The notes: generated by a model from the letters alone, not told the origin. A stretch of 64,000 bases of DNA from Lacrimispora indolis DSM 755 (GCF_000526995.1 NZ_AZUI01000001.1:3824001-3888000); one strand, 5' to 3'. Shown: positions 17,841 to 26,632, counted from the first letter of the stretch. Translations and numbers: made by a program.

Positions 17841-18959
17841 TCATCGTGAGAAAAGCGTGATATAGTTACGCATAATGGCGTAACGTCCTTCAGCCGTCAG
17901 TTTCACCAGACCGCCGGATAGCTGGACGCAGTCCTCCCGTTCTAAGGATTTGATGATTTTTGATGTAAACTCACCGGTCCAGTGCAGGTGGGACTTTATG
18001 GTGTCAACGCCTGCCTCCGAATTTTCTTCCGCACTGTTTTCATGATTAGAAAGGTGAAAGAGCAGTGTCGCCTTAGCAAATTCCAGTTTCTGATTTCTGC
18101 GTTTAAGCAGTGAACGGATCAGTCCTCTGCGTGGGGCAAAAACAAACACAAGGAAGAAGACCAATCCGGTTACCACGGCCATGCTGCCTGCAATGGACAC
18201 ATCCAACAGAGCAGCTGCCTGATACCCCAGGATTCCGTTGACGGCTCCGATGATCCCGCTTAAAATCAGCATTTGTTTGAGATCGTCCGTCAGTAAGTAA
18301 GCCGTCACCGGAGGGCCGATCATAAATGCCACCACCAATACGGATCCAACTGCCTGAAATGCTCCCACTGTGGTGAGAGATACCAGGGTCATCAGCCCGT
18401 AATGTACCAAGGCCGGTGAAAAGCCCAGCACAGCGGACAGCATGGGATCAAAGGTTGCGACCTTCAGTTCTTTAAAGAAAATAATAATTGCCGCCAGATT
18501 GATCAGCAGCAGGATCCCTGTTGTATAAATCGCTTTTGCGCCTATATCCGTGCCGCCTATGACCATACGGTCAAAAGGAGCAAAAGCCAGCTCTCCCAAA
18601 AGTACGGAATCAGTATCCAGATGAACCGATCCGGCATAACGGGTAATCAGAATAATGGCTATGGAAAAGAGCAGAGGAAACACCACTCCGATGGCGGCGT
18701 CTTCCGCCAGCAGCCGCGTCCGGCTCAGCAATTCCGTCAGCCACACGGTCACCACTCCCATCAGTGCGGCTCCCACAATCAGCAAAGGGGAGGAGAGATC
18801 ATGGGTGCCGAAAAATGCGAGTACAATTCCCAACAGAATCGTATGGGTAATGGAATCGGACATCATTGACATTTTCCGAAGCACCAGAAACGTTCCGGGC
18901 AGAGCACAGGCCACAGCAACAATAACGGCTATGATTTGAATTTCAATTTGCGGTGCCAT
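17841..18959 (-). CDS. Metal ABC transporter permease with C-terminal winged-helix-like domain
   Basis: This is an ABC-3 family membrane subunit for Mn/Zn/Fe import (MntD/TroD type). About eight to nine hydrophobic segments span the first ~280 residues, with the family's GTFLVLRKMSMMSDSITHTIL region near the start. Residues ~310-372 are unusual: TIKSHLHWTGEFTSKIIKSL and GGLVKLTAEGRYAIMRNYI read like a winged helix of the DtxR/MarR kind, giving a permease fused to a possible regulatory domain. I chose ATG 18959 (372 residues) because GGAGG precedes it. It overlaps the end of the previous permease gene and is last in the operon. Confidence 0.85.
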   Translation of the reverse strand: MAPQIEIQIIAVIVAVACALPGTFLVLRKMSMMSDSITHTILLGIVLAFFGTHDLSSPLLIVGAALMGVVTVWLTELLSRTRLLAEDAAIGVVFPLLFSIAIILITRYAGSVHLDTDSVLLGELAFAPFDRMVIGGTDIGAKAIYTTGILLLINLAAIIIFFKELKVATFDPMLSAVLGFSPALVHYGLMTLVSLTTVGAFQAVGSVLVVAFMIGPPVTAYLLTDDLKQMLILSGIIGAVNGILGYQAAALLDVSIAGSMAVVTGLVFFLVFVFAPRRGLIRSLLKRRNQKLEFAKATLLFHLSNHENSAEENSEAGVDTIKSHLHWTGEFTSKIIKSLEREDCVQLSGGLVKLTAEGRYAIMRNYITLFSR

Positions 18960-19869
18960 CCGGCACACCTCCTTCCAGCTTATATAGAACCTTATTTTTT
19001 CTGCGCTGATATACTCTGTGCAGGACACCCCGCCCAGGAGCAAACAAAACGCTGATGATTACGATGGAACTGACACAAACCACGATAGCCGGGCCTGTGG
19101 GCAGCTTTGGAACAAGAGAACTGGCCGCCGTTCCTGCAACGCCGGATACAGCACCGAAAAGCGCCGATAAAACCACCATGACCCACAGCTTATTGGTCCA
19201 CTGGCGTGCGGCAACCGCAGGGGTAATCAGCATGGCGCTCATGAGAATAACGCCAACTGTCTGCAATCCGATAATGATTGCCAGTACGATCATAAATGAC
19301 AGCAGGAGATTCAGCTTCTTTGGGGAAAACCCAAGGCTCTGGGCAAAGTCGCTGTCAAAAGTGAAAAGCTTAAATTCCTTCCAGAACAGCAGTACCAGTG
19401 CGAGCAATATAAGGCCGCAGATCATCATCAGAATGATATCCCGCTGTAAAAGCGTGGACGCCTGCCCGAAGATGAAGCGCTTTAAGCCTGCCTGATTAGA
19501 GTTGGGAATCTTCTGCACGTAGGTGAGCAGCACCAGGCCAAGTCCAAAGAATACCGACATTACAAGAGCCAGCGCACTGTCAAACTTCACGCGGGTATGC
19601 CGCACAATGCTGACAATAAACAGTGTTGCCAGTAAACCGGAAACAAGGGCGCCCAGCAGCAGAACCTCCGTATTTTTGCTGCCCAGGAGTACAAAGGCCA
19701 TCACAACCCCGGGAAGGGCGGAGTGGGATACCCCGTCTCCCAGCAGGCTTTGCTTGCGAAGTACTGCAAAGCTGCCGAGCACTCCGCTGATCAGTCCTAG
19801 CAGGGCGGAACCCAGAGCTACTGTCTGGAACGTATAGTCGGAAAATAAAGAAATAATACTGCGAAACAT
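18943..19869 (-). CDS. Metal ABC transporter permease (MntC/TroC type)
   Basis: This is a second ABC-3 family permease. It begins with hydrophobic FQTVALGSALLGLISGVLGS and carries the conserved LRKQSLLGDGVSHSALPG motif (about residues 37-54), the counterpart of the motif in its partner. It has about eight membrane segments and 308 residues. Its ATG overlaps the ATPase stop (TGATG), so translation is coupled. Having two different permeases is typical of the TroABCD/MtsABCD-type importer. Confidence 0.9.
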   Translation of the reverse strand: MFRSIISLFSDYTFQTVALGSALLGLISGVLGSFAVLRKQSLLGDGVSHSALPGVVMAFVLLGSKNTEVLLLGALVSGLLATLFIVSIVRHTRVKFDSALALVMSVFFGLGLVLLTYVQKIPNSNQAGLKRFIFGQASTLLQRDIILMMICGLILLALVLLFWKEFKLFTFDSDFAQSLGFSPKKLNLLLSFMIVLAIIIGLQTVGVILMSAMLITPAVAARQWTNKLWVMVVLSALFGAVSGVAGTAASSLVPKLPTGPAIVVCVSSIVIISVLFAPGRGVLHRVYQRRKNKVLYKLEGGVPDGTAN

Positions 19870-20621
19870 CACATCACACCCCTTAAAAGCGCACCGGAGC
19901 TGTGGTAGGTCTTTTTTAAATTGTCTTCGTGGAATACTTCATCCACAGGCCCACAGGCAACCACGCGCAGATTGATCAGGGTAACCCAGTCAAAGTAATC
20001 GGGTACCGTTTGCAGATCGTGATGGACCACAACCACGGTCTTATTCTGCTCCTTCAGTTCCTTCAGCAGTGCCACAATAGCCCGTTCCGTCTGAGCGTCT
20101 ACCCCCTTAAAAGGTTCATCCATAAAGTAAACCTCTGCTTCCTGTGCCAGGGCACGGGCCAGGAAAACCCGCTGCTGCTGGCCGCCGGAAAGCTGGCTGA
20201 TCTGGCGGCCACCGTACTCCTCCATACCTACCTTTGCCAGCATCTGTTTTGCCAGCTCCACATCCGATTTACGGGGACGGCGGATCCAGCCCAGCTTGCC
20301 GTAGCAGCCCATGAGCACTACATCCTGCACTGTGGCCGGGAAATCCCAGTCCACGCTTCCGCTTTGGGGAACATAGCCGATGCGGTTTTTCAAGGTGCGC
20401 AGATCGTCGTTCCCATCCAGAAACCGGACAGCCCCGGTCACAGGTTTTAAGAGCCCCAGCATGGCTTTGATCAAGGTCGTTTTGCCGGCTCCGTTGGGAC
20501 CGACCACCGCCATCAGCTTTCCCTTTGGGATTTTTAAATCAATATCCCAAAGAACAGGCTTTGCATCATAGGCTACGGTCAAATCCTCTACCTCCACCGC
20601 ATAGTTTTGTTGTCTTTCCAT
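19869..20621 (-). CDS. Metal ABC transporter ATPase
   Basis: This is the energy-coupling subunit. Walker A is GPNGAGKTTL (about residues 43-52), the signature LSGGQQQRVFLARAL (about 146-160), Walker B VYFMDEPFKGVD (about 167-178) and the switch histidine is in VVVVHHDL. I chose ATG 20621 (250 residues) with AGGAGGG six bases upstream. It lies between the binding protein and the permeases in a tight operon. Confidence 0.93.
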   Translation of the reverse strand: MERQQNYAVEVEDLTVAYDAKPVLWDIDLKIPKGKLMAVVGPNGAGKTTLIKAMLGLLKPVTGAVRFLDGNDDLRTLKNRIGYVPQSGSVDWDFPATVQDVVLMGCYGKLGWIRRPRKSDVELAKQMLAKVGMEEYGGRQISQLSGGQQQRVFLARALAQEAEVYFMDEPFKGVDAQTERAIVALLKELKEQNKTVVVVHHDLQTVPDYFDWVTLINLRVVACGPVDEVFHEDNLKKTYHSSGALLRGVM

Positions 20622-20635
20622 ATGATTCCCTCCTG

Positions 20636-21574
20636 TCACTTTAAGGCATCCACAATTGTGTCAATATTAGCTTTGACGGTCAGGATGTAAGTATCAGCTC
20701 CAGACTGGGCATCACCCAGGGAGTCGGAATAAAGCTCCCCGCCGATGGAAACATCAAAGCCCTTTGCTTTTACCGCAGCCTGCAGCGCTTCAATGGTTTT
20801 CGGGGGCACGGAAGATTCTACGAAAATAGCCTTGATCTGCCGTTCTACAATGAAACCTGCCAGATCGCTTACATCGGCTGTACCTGCTTCTGCATCAGTG
20901 CTGATACCCTGCAGTCCCCGTACTTCAAATCCATAGGCTTTGCCAAAGTATTGGAACGCATCGTGAGCAGTCACCAGCACGCGCTGTGCTTCCGGCAGTT
21001 CGGCAGCCCTGCCGCGGATGTATTGATCCGTCTCATTAAGCTCTTTTAAGTAGGCGTCCAGATTTGCCTCATAATCAGCTTTTCCATTGGGATCGGCTTC
21101 GGCTAATCCCTTTGCAACGGTTTTAGCTGCATCCTCCCACAGAGAAACGTCAAACCAGATATGAGGATCATGGATAGAGCTGTCATCTTCCCACGCAAGA
21201 AGCATGGATTCGTCTAAGCCTTTTTCAATGCAGATGACTGCCGGCCCCTGACTGGACAGGTTCTCAAATATTTCTCCCATTTTTCCTTCCAGATGCAGGC
21301 CGTTATATACCACCACATCCGCTTTCTGCATCAGGGAAACATCTCCTGCGCTGGCCTGATATAAGTGCGGATCAATACCTGGTCCCATCAGACCGTTTAC
21401 TGAAACCCGGTCTCCGCCGATGACTGTAGACAGATCAGCCAGCATGGTAGTGGTAGCAACAATGTTTAATTTATCTTTTGATGAGTCTTGGTTTACTGCC
21501 GGAGCAGAACAAGCCGTAAGAAATAATGTAAGACTCAGGATCGTGCCCAAAAGGCCTTTGGTTTTTTGATTCAT
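20636..21574 (-). CDS. Metal-binding lipoprotein (cluster A-I, TroA/ZnuA/MntA-like)
   Basis: This is the extracellular metal-binding subunit. The signal peptide ends at lipobox LTAC, with cysteine near residue 22. Metal-site candidates are the histidines in GIDPHLY, NGLHLEG and HDPHIWFDV and the aspartate/glutamate of GISTDAEAG. There is no long His-rich loop, which makes zinc-specific ZnuA less likely and Mn or Fe more likely; the DtxR-family regulator in the same operon supports Mn or Fe. AGGAGG lies upstream. Confidence 0.9.
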   Translation of the reverse strand: MNQKTKGLLGTILSLTLFLTACSAPAVNQDSSKDKLNIVATTTMLADLSTVIGGDRVSVNGLMGPGIDPHLYQASAGDVSLMQKADVVVYNGLHLEGKMGEIFENLSSQGPAVICIEKGLDESMLLAWEDDSSIHDPHIWFDVSLWEDAAKTVAKGLAEADPNGKADYEANLDAYLKELNETDQYIRGRAAELPEAQRVLVTAHDAFQYFGKAYGFEVRGLQGISTDAEAGTADVSDLAGFIVERQIKAIFVESSVPPKTIEALQAAVKAKGFDVSIGGELYSDSLGDAQSGADTYILTVKANIDTIVDALK

Positions 21575-21602
21575 AAGAAACCTCCTAAAATTATATTTGA
21601 TG

Positions 21603-22259
21603 TCACAGCCTCTCTGTCTCGTCTACATAGATCTGACAGGCGGCCTTATAACTGATTTGAACGCACTTGCCTTCCAGGTCAAGGGTCAGCGGTCCTTCGT
21701 ATGGTGCGGCTTCTATAATGCGTACGGAGCTTCCAATGGTAATTCCGCTTTCCTGCAGATAGTCCAGCAGTTCTTTTTCTTCCTTTACACGCCGGATATG
21801 GGAAGCTGCACCGGAGGAAAGTAAGTTTAAGGTCACCAGGGGAGCACGGTCTATTTGGCCGTCAGCATGGGGAATTGCGCTTCCGTGGGGACAATAGGCC
21901 GGGTAATTTAAAAACTGATCCAGCCGGGCCGTCAGGCGTGAAGGGGTAATGTGTTCCAGCAGCTCCGCGTCTTCATGTGCCTCGCTCCAGGAATAGCCGA
22001 GATGACGCATCAGGAAAACCTCCCAGAGACGGTGTCCCCGTACCAGGGAAATGGCAACTTTAATTCCCTCAGGCGTCAGGCATGAACCTTTGTAAGGCTC
22101 ATAATGGATCAGCCCCTCCTTCTTCAGCTTTCCCAGCATTTCCGTCACAGAAGCCGGGGCGATCTGCAAAGCTTCCGCAATCTGCTTATTGTTTACCAGT
22201 TCTTCCATTCCGCCCAGTTTATAAATGGCCTTTAAATAATCTTCTTTGTTTGGTGTCAT
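21603..22259 (-). CDS. DtxR/MntR-family metalloregulator, full-length form
   Basis: The N-terminal winged helix (MTPNKEDYLKAIYKL, PASVTEMLGKLKKEGLIHYE) is followed by the dimerisation and metal-binding domain (ISLVRGHRLWEVFLMRHLGYSWSEAHEDAELLEH, quoted in parts) and a C-terminal SH3/FeoA-like domain (IGSSVRIIEAAPYEGPLTL), so this is the long IdeR/ScaR-like architecture. It probably represses its own operon when Mn or Fe is sufficient; a matching operator lies at 22479-22494. It is the second gene of the transporter operon, 29 bases before the binding-protein gene. Confidence 0.9.
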   Translation of the reverse strand: MTPNKEDYLKAIYKLGGMEELVNNKQIAEALQIAPASVTEMLGKLKKEGLIHYEPYKGSCLTPEGIKVAISLVRGHRLWEVFLMRHLGYSWSEAHEDAELLEHITPSRLTARLDQFLNYPAYCPHGSAIPHADGQIDRAPLVTLNLLSSGAASHIRRVKEEKELLDYLQESGITIGSSVRIIEAAPYEGPLTLDLEGKCVQISYKAACQIYVDETERL

Positions 22260-22339
22260 TTTATCTTCCTCCGTTTTAGATATATAAGCCCAGCCATCAG
22301 CTTGGGTAAGAATATTGTTTGAAAGTGTATGAGATTCTT

Positions 22340-22444
22340 TTATACCGCAAAAATTTTCCTAAGCCATCCAATCAGCAGGATGAGGGCGATTACTATTAAA
22401 GGAGGTATCTTGCGGCGAAAAAGCTGTTTTGTATAAGCATCCAT
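22340..22444 (-). CDS. 34-residue single-pass membrane peptide heading the metal operon
   Basis: The frame starts at ATG 22444 with AGGAGA upstream and reads MDAYTKQLFRRKIPPLIVIA..., a basic N-terminal patch followed by a hydrophobic stretch (about residues 14-27) and WLRKIFAV. It lies immediately after the metal-regulated promoter and before the DtxR-family gene, so it would be the first translated product of the operon. I do not recognise it. It could be a transporter-associated small membrane protein or a leader peptide. Confidence 0.6.
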   Translation of the reverse strand: MDAYTKQLFRRKIPPLIVIALILLIGWLRKIFAV

Positions 22445-22478
22445 ATTTTTTCTCCTGTTGTGTTGTTTGTTTTATATA

Positions 22479-22532
22479 TTTAGGCATACCTAAATTTAAT
22501 TATATTATATGCCTAAACACGTAAAAATGCAA
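22479..22532 (-). promoter_or_regulatory. Metal-operon promoter with DtxR-type operator
   Basis: On the minus strand TTGCAT (22532-22527) and TATAAT (22509-22504) are 17 bases apart. Just downstream of the expected start lies TTTAGGCATACCTAAA (22479-22494 on the plus strand), an almost perfect palindrome of the DtxR/IdeR type, and a further half-site GCCTAAA (22511-22517) lies in the spacer. Binding of the metal-loaded regulator would block transcription. Confidence 0.8.
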
Positions 22533-22671
22533 GTGTTTTGCATATGAAATTAATCATTTCATCATCCGGATCCGTTAGGGGTGGGAAATAATGTTTCCTT
22601 TGGCTAATTTATGAGACCTAAGTGGAAAGTGTTACGAATACACTATATAAAATCTGAAAAACAGAGGATGA

Positions 22672-23181
22672 ATGGCAATGAACCAATTTCCGCCTCAGGA
22701 ATTCCGTACTATTCGGGGATATGAACTGAAAAAACAAAATGAGAGCAGACTTACGCCTGCTCTTGAGGATTATTTAGAAATGGCATACCGGTTATGTCTG
22801 GAAGAAAGCTGTATCCGCATAAACAAGCTTTCAGAACGTCTGCACGTCCGCCCTCCGTCTGCATCAAAGATGGTGTCCAAGCTTGTTCAGCTGGGTTATT
22901 TAAGGTACGATCGATTTGAGAACATCCTGCTGACTGATGAGGGAAGAGTAACGGGCTGTTATCTTCTGGAACGTCATAATACTTTGGAGCATTTTTTTAT
23001 CATGCTTAAAAGTCAGCGGCCTTTGGAAGAAGCAGAGATGGTTGAACACATGCTGGGTGATTTGACTGTATTGGAAATAAAGGTTCTGATGGAGTTTTTT
23101 ATCCAAAATCCAGATATTGAAAAACAGTTTAAGAGTTTTAGGGATATGGTTATCTTTCCGGAAGACATTCCGGAAGAATAA
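22672..23181 (+). CDS. Second DtxR/MntR-like regulator, short form
   Basis: This gene is divergent from the metal operon. A winged helix (LEDYLEMAYRL, INKLSERLHVRPPSASKMVSKL, LGYLRYDRF) precedes a short helical region with ERHNTLEHFFIML that resembles the MntR dimerisation/metal domain. The 169-residue protein lacks the SH3-like domain. AGAGGA is a weak ribosome site before ATG 22672; an ATG two codons later is possible. It may sense manganese or regulate the neighbouring transporter; direct evidence is lacking. Confidence 0.8.
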   Translation: MAMNQFPPQEFRTIRGYELKKQNESRLTPALEDYLEMAYRLCLEESCIRINKLSERLHVRPPSASKMVSKLVQLGYLRYDRFENILLTDEGRVTGCYLLERHNTLEHFFIMLKSQRPLEEAEMVEHMLGDLTVLEIKVLMEFFIQNPDIEKQFKSFRDMVIFPEDIPEE

Positions 23182-23280
23182 CTGGTGTTCAATGATCAAG
23201 GAAAACGTTTGTTTGTGTTTTACAGCTATGCTCTTGCTGGAAATCATGTTAGGCTTCTGCCTTCCCTGAAAACAGAAAAA

Positions 23281-23312
23281 CCACATGCCCTATCCCAGTT
23301 CCGGGCATGTGG
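23281..23312 (-). terminator. Terminator of the CPA antiporter gene
   Basis: CCACATGCCC (23281-23290) pairs with GGGCATGTGG (23303-23312); on the minus strand a T-rich run follows. Confidence 0.75.
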
Positions 23313-23335
23313 TTAAGCTGTGAGATCCTGTTTGA

Positions 23336-24586
23336 TTATAGTGGAATATCCTCATATGTGGGTACGGCCTCATGGCTGTTTGGCGGGAGAAAGGTCCTGG
23401 CATTGCCGCCGCTTCTTATAAGCAGCCTTTTATAGGTTGCATCCACGCCGATCGCCCCAAGGGGAGCTGTGATCAGGATTGCCAAAACAGCAACCGTCAG
23501 AATCGTATTACCGGCCCCAACGCCTGCCGCCAAAGGAAGCCCGCCGATTGCCGCCTGCACAGTTGCCTTGGGCAAATAGGCAATGGCACAAAACAGACGT
23601 TCCTTTGCGCTTATGGGAGTTTTGGCAAGGCAGATAAATACGCCGCATATCCGTATCAGCAAAGCGATAAAGATGAGAGCGACGGCTATAAATCCAGCCT
23701 TTGCCGCATAGCTTATGTCCACTGTTGCACCCACCAATATGAACAGCATCAATTCCGCGGCAACCCAGATTTTAGAAAACTTGCCTGACAGGCGCTTTGC
23801 TAAAATATCGTACTGCTTCAGGAGGGTGCCGCCTAAAGCCATGACAGCCAGCAAACCGGACATAGGCACATAGGCTTTTATGGCTGTTTCAAGAGAAACC
23901 AGAAGGAACGCAGTGCTTAATAAAATCAAAATCTTGGCGGTATCTCGCATGTGGATTTTTTGAAACACCTTCACCAGAGCAAGACCCAGTAAAATGCCCA
24001 CCAACAAGCCTGTCACAATGGCAGCGGGTATTTTAAGAAGGCTTATGGCATCAAAGCTGCTTCCCTCATACATACCCATAAATGATGTAAAAAGGACAAT
24101 GACATAAATGTCATCAACGGACGCTCCGGCCATAATAAGCTGCGGAATACTTTTTGCCCTGCCGTAGCCGTTTTCCATCAGCTTTAACATTTTAGGAACG
24201 ATAACCGCCGGGGAGACCGCGCCCAGCACCGTTCCCATGATAGCCGCTTCCAAATGGGAAATAGGAAAGAACATAGGTGCAAAAACAGTAGTGGCGGCTA
24301 TTTCAAAACTTGCCGGAATAAAGCACATAAGAATTGCAGGACGGCCGACCTTTTTCAAATCCTTAATATCCAGCGCCAGCCCTGCCCTTGTGAGAATTAC
24401 GATCAGGGCAATTTGCCTTAAATCAGCGGAAACATTCAACAGCTCCGGCGCGATTAGATTCAGCGCATACGGCCCTAGCACAATACCGGTGAGAAGCATG
24501 CCAACAAGGCCGGGGAGTTTTAGTTTCTGCATGGTTCCGCTCAATATCATACCGCAGAGAACCATCATTGCAAGACTGAAAAGCAT
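23336..24586 (-). CDS. CPA-type cation/proton antiporter under fluoride riboswitch control
   Basis: This is a monovalent cation:proton antiporter-family membrane protein of 416 residues with about 12 hydrophobic segments. Typical features are GLVGMLLTGIVLGPYALN near the start, RAGLALDIKDLKK, VLGAVSPAVIVPKM and GASVDDIYVIVLF with paired acidic residues in a helix. The start at 24586 is set by AGGAGG with six-base spacing; the longer open frame upstream overlaps the riboswitch. The leader carries a fluoride aptamer, so the gene is probably switched on by fluoride. It may exchange cations or help expel fluoride or protons. It is transcribed alone. Confidence 0.88.
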   Translation of the reverse strand: MLFSLAMMVLCGMILSGTMQKLKLPGLVGMLLTGIVLGPYALNLIAPELLNVSADLRQIALIVILTRAGLALDIKDLKKVGRPAILMCFIPASFEIAATTVFAPMFFPISHLEAAIMGTVLGAVSPAVIVPKMLKLMENGYGRAKSIPQLIMAGASVDDIYVIVLFTSFMGMYEGSSFDAISLLKIPAAIVTGLLVGILLGLALVKVFQKIHMRDTAKILILLSTAFLLVSLETAIKAYVPMSGLLAVMALGGTLLKQYDILAKRLSGKFSKIWVAAELMLFILVGATVDISYAAKAGFIAVALIFIALLIRICGVFICLAKTPISAKERLFCAIAYLPKATVQAAIGGLPLAAGVGAGNTILTVAVLAILITAPLGAIGVDATYKRLLIRSGGNARTFLPPNSHEAVPTYEDIPL

Positions 24587-24611
24587 ATATTTCCTCCTTT
24601 GTGCAGAAATG

Positions 24612-24707
24612 TAAAAAAGCCGACACTTCTGCAATAAAATAATCGCAGAAGTCATCAGCTTAATAAGCGGTTCGGCTATAATCAGCACGGGGAGAACTTC
24701 ATTCCCT
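24612..24707 (-). promoter_or_regulatory. Fluoride riboswitch (crcB motif)
   Basis: On the minus strand the leader reads GGGAATGAAGTTCTCCCC, then AACCGCTTATTAAGCTGATG, then ACTTCTGC. These are the conserved blocks of the fluoride aptamer: hairpin, pseudoknot strand and GCTGATGACTTCTGC. The last block also forms a terminator stem with GCAGAAGT, followed by a run of T (24617-24612). Fluoride binding would stop termination and turn on the antiporter gene. Confidence 0.85.
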
Positions 24708-24713
24708 CGGGTT

Positions 24714-24742
24714 ATTATAGCAAAGACGGGGGTAAATTTCAA
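24714..24742 (-). promoter_or_regulatory. Promoter of the riboswitch-antiporter transcript
   Basis: TTGAAA (24742-24737), 17-base spacer, TATAAT (24719-24714) on the minus strand. Transcription would start near 24707, right at the aptamer. Confidence 0.8.
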
Positions 24743-25089
24743 GAAATATATTTATATCACTGGTTTTCTTTGCCTTTTTTAAGGAATAACGGTACAATAT
24801 TTCTATAAACAAAATCAGCATAACATAGTTGTTATTTTCATTCAAAATTCAACCAGCAGGCATCCCTTTATAAAAATTGGGTATTCCCAAGAAAGGAAAC
24901 GGAACATAATATAGCTTCATGATTAATGCTCGTATTTTCACAGGGAGAATGGGAGTGAAAGATATTAACAGGAAAATCATTGATTCAATCAGGGATATCA
25001 AAGGACTTGAGGCAATGGTGCCTGGCGCTTGTGCAGACATGGATCGCCGGTAACAGCAAATAAAACTCAAATTAGGAGGGCAGCGCCAT
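24743..25089. other. Intergenic stretch; one doubtful short frame
   Basis: Between the antiporter promoter and the ClbS-like gene there is a 34-codon frame at 24949-25053 (or from GTG 24955, with GGGAGA six bases upstream) reading MGVKDINRKIIDSIRDIKGL. It has no recognisable family. It could be a small gene or a fragment. Confidence 0.35.
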
Positions 25090-25605
25090 ATGACGGAATA
25101 TAAAGATAAGAAGGAATTGATGGATGAAATTTCAAACCGGGCAAAATTATTCATTGATGAATTCTCTCATATTAAGGAGGACGATAAGGACAAACTGATC
25201 GACGGTGTGGACAGAACTCCGGCGCAGATGGTTGCTTATCAATTGGGCTGGCTTAACCTCCTTCTTTATTGGGAGGATGAGGAGCAGCAGGGAAATACAG
25301 TGATAACCCCGCATCCTGATTATAAATGGAACAATCTTGGCGGATTATATGAGAGCTTTTACAGGCAATATGAGAAATACAGTTTGCAGGAATTATGCAC
25401 CATGTTTCAGGAAGCGGTACAAAAGATCATAGAGCTGACAGAACAATATACGGATGCCCAGCTTTTTCAGCCCGGAGTCAGAAAATGGGCTTCTTCAACA
25501 CCTTCCAGCTGGGCAGTCTGGAAATGGATCCACATCAACACGGTTGCACCTTTCAAATCCTTTAGAAGTAAGGTCAGAAAATGGAAGAAGCTGAATTGCG
25601 GCTGA
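25090..25605 (+). CDS. ClbS/DfsB-family (DUF1706) four-helix-bundle protein
   Basis: The family signature is clear: VDRTPAQMVAYQLGWLNLLL, TPHPDYKWNNLGGLYESFY and the C-terminal WKWIHINTVAPFKSFRSKVR. Members fold like DinB. The founding protein ClbS protects against colibactin by hydrolysing its cyclopropane; most clostridial members have no assigned substrate. The 171-residue length is normal and GGAGGG lies upstream. The gene stands alone with no toxin or NRPS/PKS genes nearby, so the role is probably general protection or unknown. Confidence 0.85.
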   Translation: MTEYKDKKELMDEISNRAKLFIDEFSHIKEDDKDKLIDGVDRTPAQMVAYQLGWLNLLLYWEDEEQQGNTVITPHPDYKWNNLGGLYESFYRQYEKYSLQELCTMFQEAVQKIIELTEQYTDAQLFQPGVRKWASSTPSSWAVWKWIHINTVAPFKSFRSKVRKWKKLNCG

Positions 25606-25686
25606 ATGTCTGTTGTCCATATATTCGGCTGCAATTAATATTTCCTTCTTCCATTACATTTCATTGTTTATAATTGCTGCAATATG

Positions 25687-26574
25687 TCACTGGTTCCTAT
25701 GTATTGGGGGGCTGAGGAAAAAGAGCACAAGCCCAGACATAATGGTGGCTATTCCGATACCCTGCTGAAGGGAAATTGCTTCATTTAAAATAAAATAGGC
25801 CAGAATACATGTGCCAATGGTTTCTCCTAAAATGCTCATGGATATCACTGTTGCAGGAATCCACTTTAAAAGCCAGTTAAAAATAAATTGTCCGAATACC
25901 GTTGAAATCAGCGCCAGACCCCCAAACGCCATCCAGGTAGCTCCGGAATAGCCGGTAAAAGGATTGCCTTCGATTATGGCATAGCATCCTAAAAACGCGG
26001 AACTGCTTAAATAGCTTATGACAGAATAGGGGACAGCAGATAATTCCTTTCTTACTGCCTGCCCTATGAAAAAATACAAGCTGATAATACTCGCCGCCAA
26101 TAACGCCAATAAATCCCCAAACAGAGCCTGGGAGCTAATTTGAAAATCTCCCCATCCGATCATAAAGCAGCCCATAATGGCGATCACACATCCCCCGATT
26201 GCCAGCTTGTGGAATCGTTCTTTTAGAAACACATATCCGATGGCAATGGAGAAAAGGGGCTGCAAGGTTACAATGACCGTTGAACTGGCCACTGACGTAT
26301 GCCGCAGGGATTCAAACCACAGCATATAATGGGCGGATAAAAGAAGTCCTGACAAAATCCCAAACGTCCATTGTTTTTTTGATAGAGAAAGCAGCTGACG
26401 TTTGTTTTGTTTGCTGCTCAGTAAAAATGGCAAGAGGATCAGAGCGGCAAAAAACAACCGGAAAAATGCTGTTATGGCAGAGGGGGCATTGGCCAGACGC
26501 ACAAAAATTGCGGAGGTGGAAAGGGAAAAGACGCCAAAAAGCAGAGCCAGGTACAATCCGATGTTAGTTTTCAA
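25687..26574 (-). CDS. EamA/DMT-superfamily transporter
   Basis: This is a ten-helix drug/metabolite exporter built of two EamA repeats; the first starts GLYLALLFGVFSLSTSAIFV and the second ALFGDLLALLAASIISLYF. Conserved features include FFRLFFAAL and TVIVTLQPLFSIAIGYVFLKE (seen in parts). I propose a TTG start at 26574 (295 residues) with AGGAG just upstream; an upstream ATG at 26625 would lie inside a 37-bp palindrome that looks regulatory. The substrate cannot be inferred. Confidence 0.85.
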   Translation of the reverse strand: MKTNIGLYLALLFGVFSLSTSAIFVRLANAPSAITAFFRLFFAALILLPFLLSSKQNKRQLLSLSKKQWTFGILSGLLLSAHYMLWFESLRHTSVASSTVIVTLQPLFSIAIGYVFLKERFHKLAIGGCVIAIMGCFMIGWGDFQISSQALFGDLLALLAASIISLYFFIGQAVRKELSAVPYSVISYLSSSAFLGCYAIIEGNPFTGYSGATWMAFGGLALISTVFGQFIFNWLLKWIPATVISMSILGETIGTCILAYFILNEAISLQQGIGIATIMSGLVLFFLSPPIHRNQ

Positions 26575-26595
26575 AGTTTTTCTCCTATGTAGTAA

Positions 26596-26632
26596 ATGAC
26601 TTATACATGATACCGTATCATGCATAAGTCAT
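26596..26632. repeat. 37-bp palindrome in front of the DMT transporter
   Basis: Arms 26596-26612 and 26616-26632 (ATGACTTATACATGATA and its near-complement, one mismatch) flank a 3-base centre. On the minus strand a TATAAT lies just upstream (26637-26632). It is most likely an operator over the transcription start of the transporter, perhaps for a TetR- or MarR-type protein encoded elsewhere. It has no T run for termination. Confidence 0.6.
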
